Part shown: piece by piece, positions 45,377 to 53,616 of the stretch
How the letters are laid out: every line of letters begins with the position of its first letter
Position numbering within the stretch: position 1 is the first letter of the stretch
Assembly: GCA_030750975.1 (NCBI GenBank)
Contig: JASMHC010000022.1
Coordinates: 1-64,000 of the forward strand
DNA from: Paracoccaceae bacterium
GTDB lineage: Bacteria > Pseudomonadota > Alphaproteobacteria > Rhodobacterales > Rhodobacteraceae
Length of the DNA stretch: 64,000 nt
Direction of reading: 5' to 3'
Notes under the pieces: model-generated
The model's database searches: none
What the model was told of the DNA's origin: nothing
What the model saw: the letters and a program-made list of their open reading frames with translations, nothing else
Translations under genes and position numbers: made by a program

Positions 45377-45891
45377 TGGGTATCCTCCTCTTGCGGGGCG
45401 ATGGCGACCATGGTCGCGGCGATCATCGCGGTCAGGATCATCAGCGCCGCGCTTTCAAAGATGAACATCGAGCGTCCAAGGATTTCGCGACCCAACAAGC
45501 GCGCCTGTTCGTCGGCCCCGGGCACGTCGGGCGCGGGGCCTTGCCATCCGGCGGTCCAGATCACCACGAGTGCGGCGACCAAGCCAATCCCGCCCGCCCA
45601 GAGCGACAGGCGTTTCTGGTGTGTCATGTCCATCTTGCCCATGCCGCCGGGGTCCATCATGAACATGACCATGAAGATCGCCATGACGCTCATCTCGGTG
45701 GCCATCATCATGATCTGGAGCACGCCCAGAAATTCGGCCTGCATGACAAGGAACATCGCCCCGATGGCGGTCTGACTGAAGAGGAGCGCAATGGCCGAAC
45801 GCACCATCGAATGCGTGCGAAAGACGACGATCCCGAACCAGATCGCGGCAACACCGAAAAACGCGAGAAACAGGGCGGTGGCAAGGCTCAT
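45373..45891 (-). CDS. nuoJ: Complex-I-like subunit NuoJ
   Basis: A 172-residue membrane subunit with five helices. The VVFRTHSMVRSAIALLFSQTAIGAMFLVMQAEFLGVLQIMM segment is the conserved core, containing the flexible third helix (the pi-bulge region). It overlaps nuoH and nuoK by 4 nt. Confidence 0.9.
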   Translation of the reverse strand: MSLATALFLAFFGVAAIWFGIVVFRTHSMVRSAIALLFSQTAIGAMFLVMQAEFLGVLQIMMMATEMSVMAIFMVMFMMDPGGMGKMDMTHQKRLSLWAGGIGLVAALVVIWTAGWQGPAPDVPGADEQARLLGREILGRSMFIFESAALMILTAMIAATMVAIAPQEEDTQ

Positions 45892-46787
45892 ATCGGCACC
45901 ACCAGGGCAATCACGCCCACAAGGAAGATGTTGGCCAGCGCCAGGGTGATGCCGAGCTTCCAGCTCAGTTCAAGATACTTCGCCTCGCGCAGGCGCGGCA
46001 GTCTGGATCCGAGCGCAAGCATCCCTGCTGCCACGGCGAGCGTCTTGAGCGCAGTCCAAACCCAGCCCGGCAGCCACGGGCCAAGCCAGCCTCCGAGGTA
46101 GAAAGTGACGGTTGCGCTGGCCAGTGCGACGATGATCACAAGCCGTGCCAGCCGCAGGACGGCCAACCGCGCGCCGGTATATTCAGCCTCGACCCCGCCT
46201 GCCAGATCGCCGCCGCCTGTGGGCAGGTCGATGGGCGGCAGCCATGCGACACCCATTGCCGCGATGACGAACAGGACGAAGCCGATGGGCTGGTAGGCGA
46301 TGTTCCACAAGGCCGCCTGCGACAGGACGATCTGGGTGGTGGAGAGCGACTCCGCCCGCATCGCCACCGCCGTAATGGGCATGACGATCAGCATGGCATA
46401 GGCGATGAACTGGCCCAGAAACCGCCAGCCGCCGACCATCCCATAGGCCCCGTTCGGCCCCCAGCCGGCCATGATAAGCGCGACCAGCACGTAAGCCAGC
46501 GCGGCGTTCAGAAACAACGCGCCGATGGCCAGATCGGTGATGATCAGCCCCGGTGCCAGCGGGATAACGGCGACTGACAAGAGGCCCGCGACCAGCAAGA
46601 GGACCGGGCCAACCTCGAAAAACAGCCTGTCAGACGTGCGCGGCAGGATCTGTTCGCGGCCCAGCAGCGCCAGCGCCGAGGTCGCCGGCCGTGTGAGGCT
46701 GAGGCGTCCATGGACGGCCCAGCCTTCGAGGACGGCCACGGCGTAGCAGCCGATCGCGAGAGCGAGGATAATCACCGCGATGCTCAT
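45888..46787 (-). CDS. nuoH: Complex-I-like subunit NuoH (divergent)
   Basis: A 299-residue membrane subunit. GGWRFLGQFIAYAMLIVMP, WNIAYQPIGFVLFVIA and PPIDLPTGGGDLAGGVEAEYTGARLAVL correspond to conserved NuoH segments. The N-terminal quinone-access region (normally ERK...RRGPNRVG) is changed to EGWAVHGRLSLTRPATS. It is the link between the membrane arm and the fused NuoB/NuoD-like protein. Confidence 0.85.
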   Translation of the reverse strand: MSIAVIILALAIGCYAVAVLEGWAVHGRLSLTRPATSALALLGREQILPRTSDRLFFEVGPVLLLVAGLLSVAVIPLAPGLIITDLAIGALFLNAALAYVLVALIMAGWGPNGAYGMVGGWRFLGQFIAYAMLIVMPITAVAMRAESLSTTQIVLSQAALWNIAYQPIGFVLFVIAAMGVAWLPPIDLPTGGGDLAGGVEAEYTGARLAVLRLARLVIIVALASATVTFYLGGWLGPWLPGWVWTALKTLAVAAGMLALGSRLPRLREAKYLELSWKLGITLALANIFLVGVIALVVPI

Positions 46788-48880
46788 TGGGTCGCGCTCC
46801 AGGGATCGAGATCGAGCGAGCCGATCACGGTCAGCGCATCGGCAAGTTCCATCTGCTTTATCAGGTCGGGCACATGCGCAGCGAGTGCCGCGAAAGGTGT
46901 GGTCAGATGGGTCGAGGAAACCATGCCACCCTTCAATGTCAGGTGCAGCGTTGCCGGTCCGCGCGGTGTCTCCAGTGCGGCCATGCCATGGCCGTCGCCT
47001 TTTGCACGCGGCACCGCTGGCATCGCAATCGCGCCCGCCTCGGCTATCAGATCAAGGCTTTGCGCAATCTCCGCACAGCGTTGGCGTAGCCGCGCCATGG
47101 CGTCGCCTTGATCCTGCGTGATGGGTTCGAAACCTAATTCGTCGTAGACCACGTCGCCGTGTCTGGCATCGGACGGGTGCCCCGCCGCACGCGCCGCGGG
47201 ACCTTCCAAAGCACCCTTCAGCGTTCCGATGCCGGACAGTTTTGACCTCAGAAACGAACCCTGACGGGCTGCGGTCAGCAGGCTATTGATGGCGCCCTCC
47301 TGTTCGGCCAGCCCGTCTGCTTGAGCAGTGCGAACGTCGCATTGCAGGTCCGCGGCCTTTCGAGACAGCGAAAACAGGCCAACCTGACGGGCCAACCCGG
47401 CAAGCCAGTTGAGGTGGCTTGCGATCCTTTCACGTTCAACCGCCGCGGCGCGCGCCGTCAGCACGTCTTTCGGCGCTGTCTGCCCTGTTGCAGCTTCGGC
47501 AGCGCGGCAGGCCAGTTCGCGCATCGCCACAGGTGACAGGGGCACCGCGTCTGCAAGACTTGCAGCAAAGTCTTCGAGAGCAACGCCTGATGGCAGCGCT
47601 GCCGCGTCCATCCCTTTAATCTCGGCGCCCGCGATGCTGTCTCCATCGAGGGTCAGTACCATTTGCAGACCGCCTGGCAGACCCGGGAAGAATGGGCCGA
47701 ATGGAGCGTCTATCCATTCCATCACCAACCCGTCGGGGCTGACCGGTTTGCCTTCGGTCAGCTCGACCATGGACATGAAATGTGGCTCGATCCCCGGGAT
47801 GTCTGGTGCCGCGCCGTGGCCTGCGTGGCCATGATGCGCGCCATGCGCATCCTGCTGTTCGTGCGCGCCATGCGCGGCGTGGTCTTCTTGGCCCTCTTGC
47901 GCTGGCATGTCCTTGTGGTGCTTGTGACCGCCATGTCCACCATGCCCATGCTTCCCGGGCTCGGTCTGAGGGACGAGGTCCATGCCGCATTTCGGGCAGG
48001 AGCCGGGCGCGTCGGAGGTGACCTCCGGGTGCATCGGGCAGGTGTAGGGGCCTGTCGGCTCCGAGGCCGGTTCGGCGTGATGGCCGTGGCCGTGATGCGC
48101 GTGATGACCGTGGTGCGCGTGCTCTCCGGCCTCGGCCTGCGGGACGAGGTTCATGCCGCATTTTGGACAGGAACCGGGCGTGTCGGAGGTCACTTCCGGG
48201 TGCATCGGGCAAACATAGGAGGCGGACGTCTCGGCGCTTGTCACAGCATCCGACTGATGATGGGCCTTTTCTGCTTGCGTGGAAACCGCGGACGATTTTT
48301 CATGGCCCTCATGGCCCTCATGGCCCTCATGGGCGTGAGGCGCAGCGCCCGAAACCCTGCGTTCCACAAGGAACATCCCGCATTTCGGGCATTTGCCGGG
48401 TTCGTCCGAAATGACTTCCGGGTGCATGGGGCAGGTGTATTCGATCCACTCCGAAAGGGCAGGCGCATCAAATTCCGCGATGTCTGGTGCAAAAGCCCCA
48501 TTGCGGATCAGCTTGCGCAGATCTTCCAGTCCGGAGATCAGGCCCGCCTGCGACATCTCCGCCGTCACGTCCGCAGAGGGCAGAGGGCCAAGATCGACCT
48601 CACCAAGTGCCAGAATGCATCGGGGTCGTGGCATTTGGGCCCAGACGACGCTGGCCGCATCGGCCAGCGCAGTGGGCAAGGGCCCCGCGATCAGCAAGAC
48701 GTTCGCGTGGCGCGGCGTCACCGCGCGGATCAGCCCTGCGGCATCCAGATCGAGACCAAGGGCATTTGCGACATCCTCACCGGGAACAACGAACGCGCGC
48801 AAGTCCCGCGCCATGGCCCCGGCGACCAACCCGCGGAAACCGCGCAACAGACCCTGACGTGCCCCAGACAAATCCATCAT
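46784..48880 (-). CDS. NuoB-like/NuoD-like fusion with three heavy-metal-binding domains
   Basis: A 698-residue protein unlike a normal complex I subunit. Residues 1-120 resemble NuoB (AVTPRHANVLLIAGPLPTALADAASVVWAQMPRPRCILALGE) but have none of the N2-cluster cysteines. Three heavy-metal-binding domains (YHS/HMBD type, C-P-M-H-P-E ... C-P-K-C-G-M) follow near residues 148-174, 222-247 and 279-304, joined by His-rich linkers. From about residue 370 on it resembles NuoD (RIASHLNWLAGLARQVGLF, then APRG-like and LADALTVIGSLD), with the HPAAHG quinone motif missing. The ATG at 48880 overlaps the nuoA stop. Metal (copper) binding is likely; the physiological role is unknown. Confidence 0.85.
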   Translation of the reverse strand: MMDLSGARQGLLRGFRGLVAGAMARDLRAFVVPGEDVANALGLDLDAAGLIRAVTPRHANVLLIAGPLPTALADAASVVWAQMPRPRCILALGEVDLGPLPSADVTAEMSQAGLISGLEDLRKLIRNGAFAPDIAEFDAPALSEWIEYTCPMHPEVISDEPGKCPKCGMFLVERRVSGAAPHAHEGHEGHEGHEKSSAVSTQAEKAHHQSDAVTSAETSASYVCPMHPEVTSDTPGSCPKCGMNLVPQAEAGEHAHHGHHAHHGHGHHAEPASEPTGPYTCPMHPEVTSDAPGSCPKCGMDLVPQTEPGKHGHGGHGGHKHHKDMPAQEGQEDHAAHGAHEQQDAHGAHHGHAGHGAAPDIPGIEPHFMSMVELTEGKPVSPDGLVMEWIDAPFGPFFPGLPGGLQMVLTLDGDSIAGAEIKGMDAAALPSGVALEDFAASLADAVPLSPVAMRELACRAAEAATGQTAPKDVLTARAAAVERERIASHLNWLAGLARQVGLFSLSRKAADLQCDVRTAQADGLAEQEGAINSLLTAARQGSFLRSKLSGIGTLKGALEGPAARAAGHPSDARHGDVVYDELGFEPITQDQGDAMARLRQRCAEIAQSLDLIAEAGAIAMPAVPRAKGDGHGMAALETPRGPATLHLTLKGGMVSSTHLTTPFAALAAHVPDLIKQMELADALTVIGSLDLDPWSATQ
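47969..48439 (-). repeat. Three tandem HMBD-coding repeats
   Basis: About 80-bp units at 48359-48439, 48140-48217 and 47969-48046 encode near-identical C-P-M-H-P ... C-P-K-C-G-M modules. Units 2 and 3 are closest to each other, which suggests recent internal duplication. His-codon-rich spacers separate them. Confidence 0.85.
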
Positions 48881-49239
48881 TGCCGCCTCAGCGCGCCCTG
48901 GCTCCATCCATAGAGCAGGCCGAGAAACAGGATCGCGAGGAAAACGCCCATGTCGAGCAGGGCGACCAGCCCCTTTTCGCGGTAAACGACCGCCCAGGGG
49001 TACATGAACGCCATTTCCATATCGAAGGCGAGAAACAATAGCGCGTAGCCGTAATATTTGGCGTGGTATCGGACCCAGACCGGATCTCGGGCCAGCGTTC
49101 CGGCGGTTGCAGGAACGTCCTTGGCGGGTTCGGCACGGGCCCGCCCGATCGCACGGGCGAGGGCATAGATGCTCAGGACCAGTCCGACCGTACCAAGCGT
49201 CAGGCCGAGCAGAATGGCGTATTGTGTCAATTCGCTCAT
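48877..49239 (-). CDS. nuoA: Complex-I-like subunit NuoA (divergent)
   Basis: A 120-residue three-helix subunit. ALLFLAFDMEMAFMYPWAVVYRE in helix 2 matches NuoA, but the loop between helices 1 and 2 lacks the conserved ECG cysteine segment. The ATG at 49239 has AAAGGAGC upstream; a longer frame reaches 49326. It is the first gene of the operon. Confidence 0.85.
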   Translation of the reverse strand: MSELTQYAILLGLTLGTVGLVLSIYALARAIGRARAEPAKDVPATAGTLARDPVWVRYHAKYYGYALLFLAFDMEMAFMYPWAVVYREKGLVALLDMGVFLAILFLGLLYGWSQGALRRQ

Positions 49240-49610
49240 GTCCGCTTTGGCTCCTTTCGTGCTTGGCCCGTTCTGCCAGATCTGGTACGTCGCACGAAAA
49301 ATCTGTGCGTAGTCCTTTCCATCCACGTTAAGGCAAGGACGCTCAAAAAGAAATACGATTACAAAAAATTACTTACCCAACCTGATGACGCCACTCGACG
49401 CGATGAGACTGTGAATATCGCTGCGCCTTTGTCATCAGCAATGATGCGGATAGATTTCATCGGCACGATAGATTGCTGATTTCAAAATCACTGACATTGG
49501 CATTTCGCCTTGGAATGGATAGGTTCATGGTATCTGCCCATGGCGACATGTTTGATTAATCCGCCTGCCGGGCTGGAATCGGAACTTCGGTACAAGGGCG
49601 GCGTGCCACC
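49240..49610. other. Divergent intergenic region between nuoA and the second ECF gene
   Basis: These 371 bases hold no gene. A GGCTGGAAT element (49571-49579) lies 31 nt before the ECF start, and the same nonamer precedes the first ECF gene. No FNR box or clear -10/-35 pair for the nuo operon was found. Confidence 0.45.
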
Positions 49611-50252
49611 ATGTCGGAAACCAAAAACCATATCCCGAAGGGCAGCGACGCTGATCAGCGCGGCCTCGAAGCAACCCTGTCGGTGAACAGAAATGCGTTT
49701 TTGGGTTTCCTGGTCAAACGGCTGGGAAACCGGGCCGATGCCGAGGACGTGCTGCAGGAATTCTGCATCCGCGTTCTGGCACGTAAGGATCAGCTGCGCG
49801 AGGCGGACCGCATGGATGCCTGGCTTTACGCGGTGTTGCGGTCAGCGCTGAATGATCACTATCGCAAGTCGGGGCGGTCCAGGCGTCTGAAGGAGGCTGT
49901 CGCACTGGAGGCTCAGTCCGCTGTTTTCACCGATGACCCGGTCGAAGACATGGACGTGATCTGCAACTGCGTCAAAGGGTTGGTCACTGAACTGCGTCCG
50001 AGTGATGCCGAACTGATCCGCCGAATTGACATCGACGACGGTGATCGCGCGATGGTTGCGGCAGACCTGGGGCTGAAAGCCGGAACGCTGAATGTCCGTC
50101 TTCACCGCGCCCGCGCCGCGTTGGGTGACGCACTGGTGGCCCACTGCGGCCCTTGTTGCCGTCATGGCTTTGACGATTGCTCCTGTCCGCCGGTCGGCTG
50201 CGAGCATCCTGTTGAAGAGACCGATTGCGGAAACGAAGAAAGCGCCTTGTAA
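49611..50252 (+). CDS. ECF RNA polymerase sigma factor with C-terminal cysteine-rich domain (copy 2)
   Basis: A 213-residue paralogue of the 29.0-kb sigma factor. Region 2 is nearly the same (FLGFLVKRLGNRADAEDVLQEFCIRVLA, DAWLYAVLRSALNDHYRK). The Cys-rich tail also starts at residue C179 (CGPCCRHGFDDCSCPPVGC), with a later lone Cys. It is divergent from the nuo operon and lies 51 nt before its own small companion gene, with nirK further downstream. Metal-responsive activation of these neighbours is a reasonable hypothesis. Confidence 0.88.
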   Translation: MSETKNHIPKGSDADQRGLEATLSVNRNAFLGFLVKRLGNRADAEDVLQEFCIRVLARKDQLREADRMDAWLYAVLRSALNDHYRKSGRSRRLKEAVALEAQSAVFTDDPVEDMDVICNCVKGLVTELRPSDAELIRRIDIDDGDRAMVAADLGLKAGTLNVRLHRARAALGDALVAHCGPCCRHGFDDCSCPPVGCEHPVEETDCGNEESAL

Positions 50253-50303
50253 TGCTGCGCTCCGAACGGCGTCTTCAAACCAAAGCCGTTTCAGGAGTAT
50301 CGC

Positions 50304-50585
50304 ATGGCTGGTGTGACGCAAGAGGATCGGGCAACCGAGAAGCTGTTTTCGGGCCTCTTGTGCAGATGCAAAAGCACCGTGCAGGCCGATATAGGGAAGC
50401 TTTCGGGCGAGTTGTTCCGCAGAGTTGATACCGAAGGCCAGAGCATCGAGGTCGCGGCGGAGGCTTTGGGGCTCGGCACGCGGGATGCCCGTACGCTCTT
50501 GTTCATGTTTCGAAAGCGCATGGCCAGTGCCCTTGTCGGTTCGATATCGGCTGCGCACCCAGCCCGCGGGCCCAGGCCAAATTAG
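50304..50585 (+). CDS. Small sigma-region-4-like companion of the ECF factor (copy 2)
   Basis: A 93-residue protein with LSGELFRRVDTEGQSIEVAAEALGLGTRDARTLLFMFRKRMASALV, aligning with the companion at 29.7 kb, and cysteines in LLCRCKS near the N terminus. GGAG precedes the ATG. It is shorter than copy 1, ending after the helix-turn-helix without the terminal Cys motif. Confidence 0.6.
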   Translation: MAGVTQEDRATEKLFSGLLCRCKSTVQADIGKLSGELFRRVDTEGQSIEVAAEALGLGTRDARTLLFMFRKRMASALVGSISAAHPARGPRPN

Positions 50586-50778
50586 GGTATTGATCCGGCG
50601 CATGATCCTGTCCTTGGCGCGCCGCGCGGGTTCCAGCGAGACTGCAAATTCCAGATCTCTGTAATGTTCGGCCACAGCCGGCGTCTTACCTTCAGATCGC
50701 CCGGACGGTTTCCCGCAGAAGGGATCTCGAACGGCTGGCCCGGGCGGCTCTCGCATCTGACAGGTGAAAGGAAGAGTC

Positions 50779-51945
50779 ATGAAACGCCCAACCGAAAGAT
50801 CGCAAACCGAACACTATAGCCCCGAAATTTCTGAGGACAGCGCCCCTGCGCGGATCGACCGTCGCAGTGTGCTCGTTGGCTCCGCTGGACTGGCTGTTGG
50901 CGGAGTTCTGGCTTCGACCGCCGCGCGCGCGGATGGCGATGGGACCACGCAGCTCGCGCAAAGCCGGGCGGCAACACCAGGTGGCGGGGCGGGAAACCGG
51001 CTCTACAGCGCCAATCCGACCCATTCGGACATGGCCGACATCAGCCAGAATCCGGCCAACGTGCCGCCGGCGATTACCCGCCGCGAGCCCGCAACAGTGC
51101 GGCTGGAGTTCGAGACAATCGAGATCGAGGCACATCTGGACGCCAACAGCACCTATCGCTTCTGGACCTTTAACGGCAAGATCCCCGGACCGTTCGCGCG
51201 GGTGCGCGTCGGTGATACGGTCGAGGTTTACCTCAAGAACCACGAGGACAACTGGTACGCCCACAACATCGACCTGCACGCCGTCACCGGACCTGGTGGT
51301 GGGGCCGCTTTGGCGCAGCCGGGGCCCGGCGAGGACTACAGCTTCAAGTTCAAGGCGCTGAACGCGGGTCTTTACGTCTACCACTGCGCAGTATCCCCCG
51401 TGGCGCAGCACATCTCGAACGGCATGTATGGGTTGATCCTGGTCGAGCCGGAAGAAGGCTTGCCGCCGGTCGATCGTGAATACTACGTCATGCAGGGCGA
51501 GCTTTATACCGAAGAACGCTTCGGCACCTCGGGCCTGTTGAATGAAAGTTACGACAAGCTCGTGGATGAACGCCCCGAGTTCTTCATCTTCAATGGCCAT
51601 ACCGGTGCCCTGACCGAACACTATCCGCTGAAGGCCAATGTCGGTGAGACCGTACGGATCTTCTTTGGCGTCGGTGGACCCAACTACATCTCGTCCTTCC
51701 ACGTCATCGGCGAGATCTTCGACAGGGTCCATCTACAGGGCTCGCTCGAGACGCCACCACTGAGGGATGTCCAGACCGTGACCGTGCCAGCAGGCGGCTC
51801 GGCGATGGTAGAATTCAAATGCGAAGTGCCGGGGCGGTTTGTTCTGGTGGATCACGCGCTTTCGCGGGCCGAAAAGGGGCTTGCCGGATATCTTTTCGTC
51901 GAGGGCGACGAGGCGCCGGATGTCTTTTCTTCGCTTGATGGGTGA
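50779..51945 (+). CDS. nirK: Copper-containing nitrite reductase
   Basis: A 388-residue periplasmic enzyme reducing nitrite to NO. A twin-arginine signal (RIDRRSVLVGSAGLAVGG) ends near ARA. The type 1 copper ligands are H162, C203, H211 and M216. The type 2 ligands are H167, H202 and H359, with catalytic Asp165 and His308. All ligands are intact, so activity is expected. The ATG at 50779 has AAGGAAG upstream. It follows the second ECF pair and is closed by a strong hairpin. No pseudoazurin or norB genes are in the window. Confidence 0.95.
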   Translation: MKRPTERSQTEHYSPEISEDSAPARIDRRSVLVGSAGLAVGGVLASTAARADGDGTTQLAQSRAATPGGGAGNRLYSANPTHSDMADISQNPANVPPAITRREPATVRLEFETIEIEAHLDANSTYRFWTFNGKIPGPFARVRVGDTVEVYLKNHEDNWYAHNIDLHAVTGPGGGAALAQPGPGEDYSFKFKALNAGLYVYHCAVSPVAQHISNGMYGLILVEPEEGLPPVDREYYVMQGELYTEERFGTSGLLNESYDKLVDERPEFFIFNGHTGALTEHYPLKANVGETVRIFFGVGGPNYISSFHVIGEIFDRVHLQGSLETPPLRDVQTVTVPAGGSAMVEFKCEVPGRFVLVDHALSRAEKGLAGYLFVEGDEAPDVFSSLDG

Positions 51946-51973
51946 ACGGACGGCGCGGAACCCCAACGCTAAA

Positions 51974-52014
51974 GGTGCATGCGAGGCGGACCAACTGCCT
52001 CGCATGCAGCCACC
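51974..52014 (+). terminator. Strong hairpin after nirK
   Basis: TGCATGCGAGGC (51976-51987) pairs perfectly with GCCTCGCATGCA (51997-52008) around a 9-nt loop. GGTG/CACC outside extend it with a small bulge. A long T-run is absent. Confidence 0.7.
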
Positions 52015-52268
52015 TTGAAGTGCCGTTTTGAAACTGAAAACTTGGGGCTTGAGCAATTTCATGTCGAAGTCTCTTCACCAATCGTCCGACAAGGCTCTGG
52101 TCCCAGACGGCTCAGCAAAATCGCTTGATCGGCAAGAATATCGCCAATCCTCATCGGCCTCGACGTCTGATGAAAACAAGAAAACCTGTTCAGCTGTAAT
52201 GAACGCTCGCAGCGAGCGTCTTCCCCTATGTACAGCGGATACTGTATTTATCGAAAAGGAAGACAGAA

Positions 52269-52415
52269 ATGTTTGGGATTCTCATTTTTGCGGGTTTTCT
52301 CGCCTCGGCACTGCTCTCAGCCAGGGTAGTCGACTTTCTGCGTCATCGTACCAGAGTTCAAGATGGTCGCGTCGCGATCCCGGTGGAAAGCCCGAAACGC
52401 CGACATTGGCATTGA
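52269..52415 (+). CDS. Small single-helix membrane protein (48 residues)
   Basis: The frame starts MFGILIFAGFLASALLSARVVDFL, a single hydrophobic helix, then a basic tail (RHRTRVQDGRV...KRRHWH). AGGAAG lies 8 nt before the ATG. It is otherwise unrecognised and stops 43 nt before the FAD-oxidoreductase gene. The remaining sequence between 51946 and 52458 holds only the nirK hairpin; a longer overlapping frame there (from 52028) has no ribosome-binding site. Confidence 0.45.
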   Translation: MFGILIFAGFLASALLSARVVDFLRHRTRVQDGRVAIPVESPKRRHWH

Positions 52416-52458
52416 CGGCGTCGTCTGGAAAACTGCCCGAAGATCGTCGAACACTGCG

Positions 52459-53616
52459 ATGGCGAACTCTACGAGGATAAGTATCGTCGGGGCCGGTCCA
52501 GCTGGCCTTGCCTGCGCGATCGTGCTGGCGCGTGGCGGTCGGAAGGTCGTTGTGCGCGAGTGGAAAGATCGGGTGGGCCACAGGTTCCACGACGATTTCC
52601 AGGGTCTCGAAAATTGGACGAGTGAAAAGGATGTTCTCGAAGAACTGGCCGCAGTCGGGATAGCTGCCGATTTCGACCATCATCCATTCAACCGCGGCAC
52701 GGTTTTCGATCCGTCCGCGCGCAGCTATGTCGTCAAGGGGCGACGACCGCTCTTCTATCTGCTCCGCCGAGGTCCTGGCGAAGGCACACTCGACAGCGCC
52801 CTTCTGGCCCAAGCCCGCGCCGCAGGTGTCGAGGTCCGTTTCGGCGACCGGGTGAAGACGTTCGCCGATGCGGGCATCCTGGCCGCAGGGCCACGCGAGG
52901 CCGCCGTCATCGCGGCGGGGCATGTTTTCGAGACGGACATGCGCGACGGGGCATGGCTGGCCCTTGGGGACGAGATCGCGCCAGGTGGCTACGCCTATCT
53001 TTTGGTACGGGACGGGCGAGGCACCGTCGCAAGTTGCATGTTCACGGGATTCCGCGACCACGCACGTCATGTGAAGGCTTCCGAAGACTTCTTTCGTGAT
53101 CATGCCGGGCTCGAAATGCGTAACGCTCGCGCCTTTGGCGGGTATGGCTCTTACCGTTTGCCGCGCAGCGCACACCAGGGCGGACATCTTGTGATCGGCG
53201 AACATGCGGGTTTTCAGGATGCGCTTGCCGGGTTCGGTATACGCCATGCGATCCGCTCTGGCGTTCTGGCGGCTGAATGTATTCTGACGGGCGCTGACTA
53301 CACCGCCCGCTGGCAATCGGAACTGGGACCGTCGTTGAAAGCCGGCATTGTCAACCGTTGGATGTTTGGATTGGGCGGAGAAGTTGGCATGCGTATCGCA
53401 TGCCGCAAACTCGCAAAGGATGACGCAGGGGACGTGCTCCGCCGCGCATACGATCTGACCGCCTTCAGGCGGCTGGCGCTGCCACTTGCCCGTCGCCGAT
53501 ACCGCACCGCGTTGGAAGACCCAAGTTGCAGTCACGTCGATTGCGATTGTGTCTGGTGTCGTCACGGCGACCACGGCTCAGCGGGGACAAATGACAAAGT
53601 GGGGGAAACTGTATGA
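52459..53616 (+). CDS. FAD-dependent oxidoreductase (geranylgeranyl-reductase-like)
   Basis: A 385-residue flavoprotein. The dinucleotide-binding motif IVGAGPAGLACAIVLARGG is at the N terminus and GEHAGFQDALAGFGIRHAIRSG is the second FAD site. It ends with a Cys-rich tail (CSHVDCDCVWCRHGDH) that could bind a metal or Fe-S cluster. The start overlaps nothing, but the stop overlaps the cfa gene (ATGA). Pairing with cfa suggests a role in fatty-acyl or lipid modification; the substrate is unknown. Confidence 0.78.
   Translation: MANSTRISIVGAGPAGLACAIVLARGGRKVVVREWKDRVGHRFHDDFQGLENWTSEKDVLEELAAVGIAADFDHHPFNRGTVFDPSARSYVVKGRRPLFYLLRRGPGEGTLDSALLAQARAAGVEVRFGDRVKTFADAGILAAGPREAAVIAAGHVFETDMRDGAWLALGDEIAPGGYAYLLVRDGRGTVASCMFTGFRDHARHVKASEDFFRDHAGLEMRNARAFGGYGSYRLPRSAHQGGHLVIGEHAGFQDALAGFGIRHAIRSGVLAAECILTGADYTARWQSELGPSLKAGIVNRWMFGLGGEVGMRIACRKLAKDDAGDVLRRAYDLTAFRRLALPLARRRYRTALEDPSCSHVDCDCVWCRHGDHGSAGTNDKVGETV

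Noticed and set aside
47969-48439. CRISPR-like array suggested by regular repeats in the complex-I-like operon
   Set aside because: The repeats are coding HMBD modules within one open frame, with spacers encoding His-rich linkers.
48359-48880. NuoC homologue hidden in the fusion protein
   Set aside because: The stretch between the NuoB-like part and the first HMBD is only about 30 residues and shows no NuoC motif.
52028-52480. 150-residue plus-strand frame after nirK
   Set aside because: It crosses the better-supported 48-residue gene and the start of the FAD-enzyme gene, and its composition is Ser/Arg-rich without a motif.
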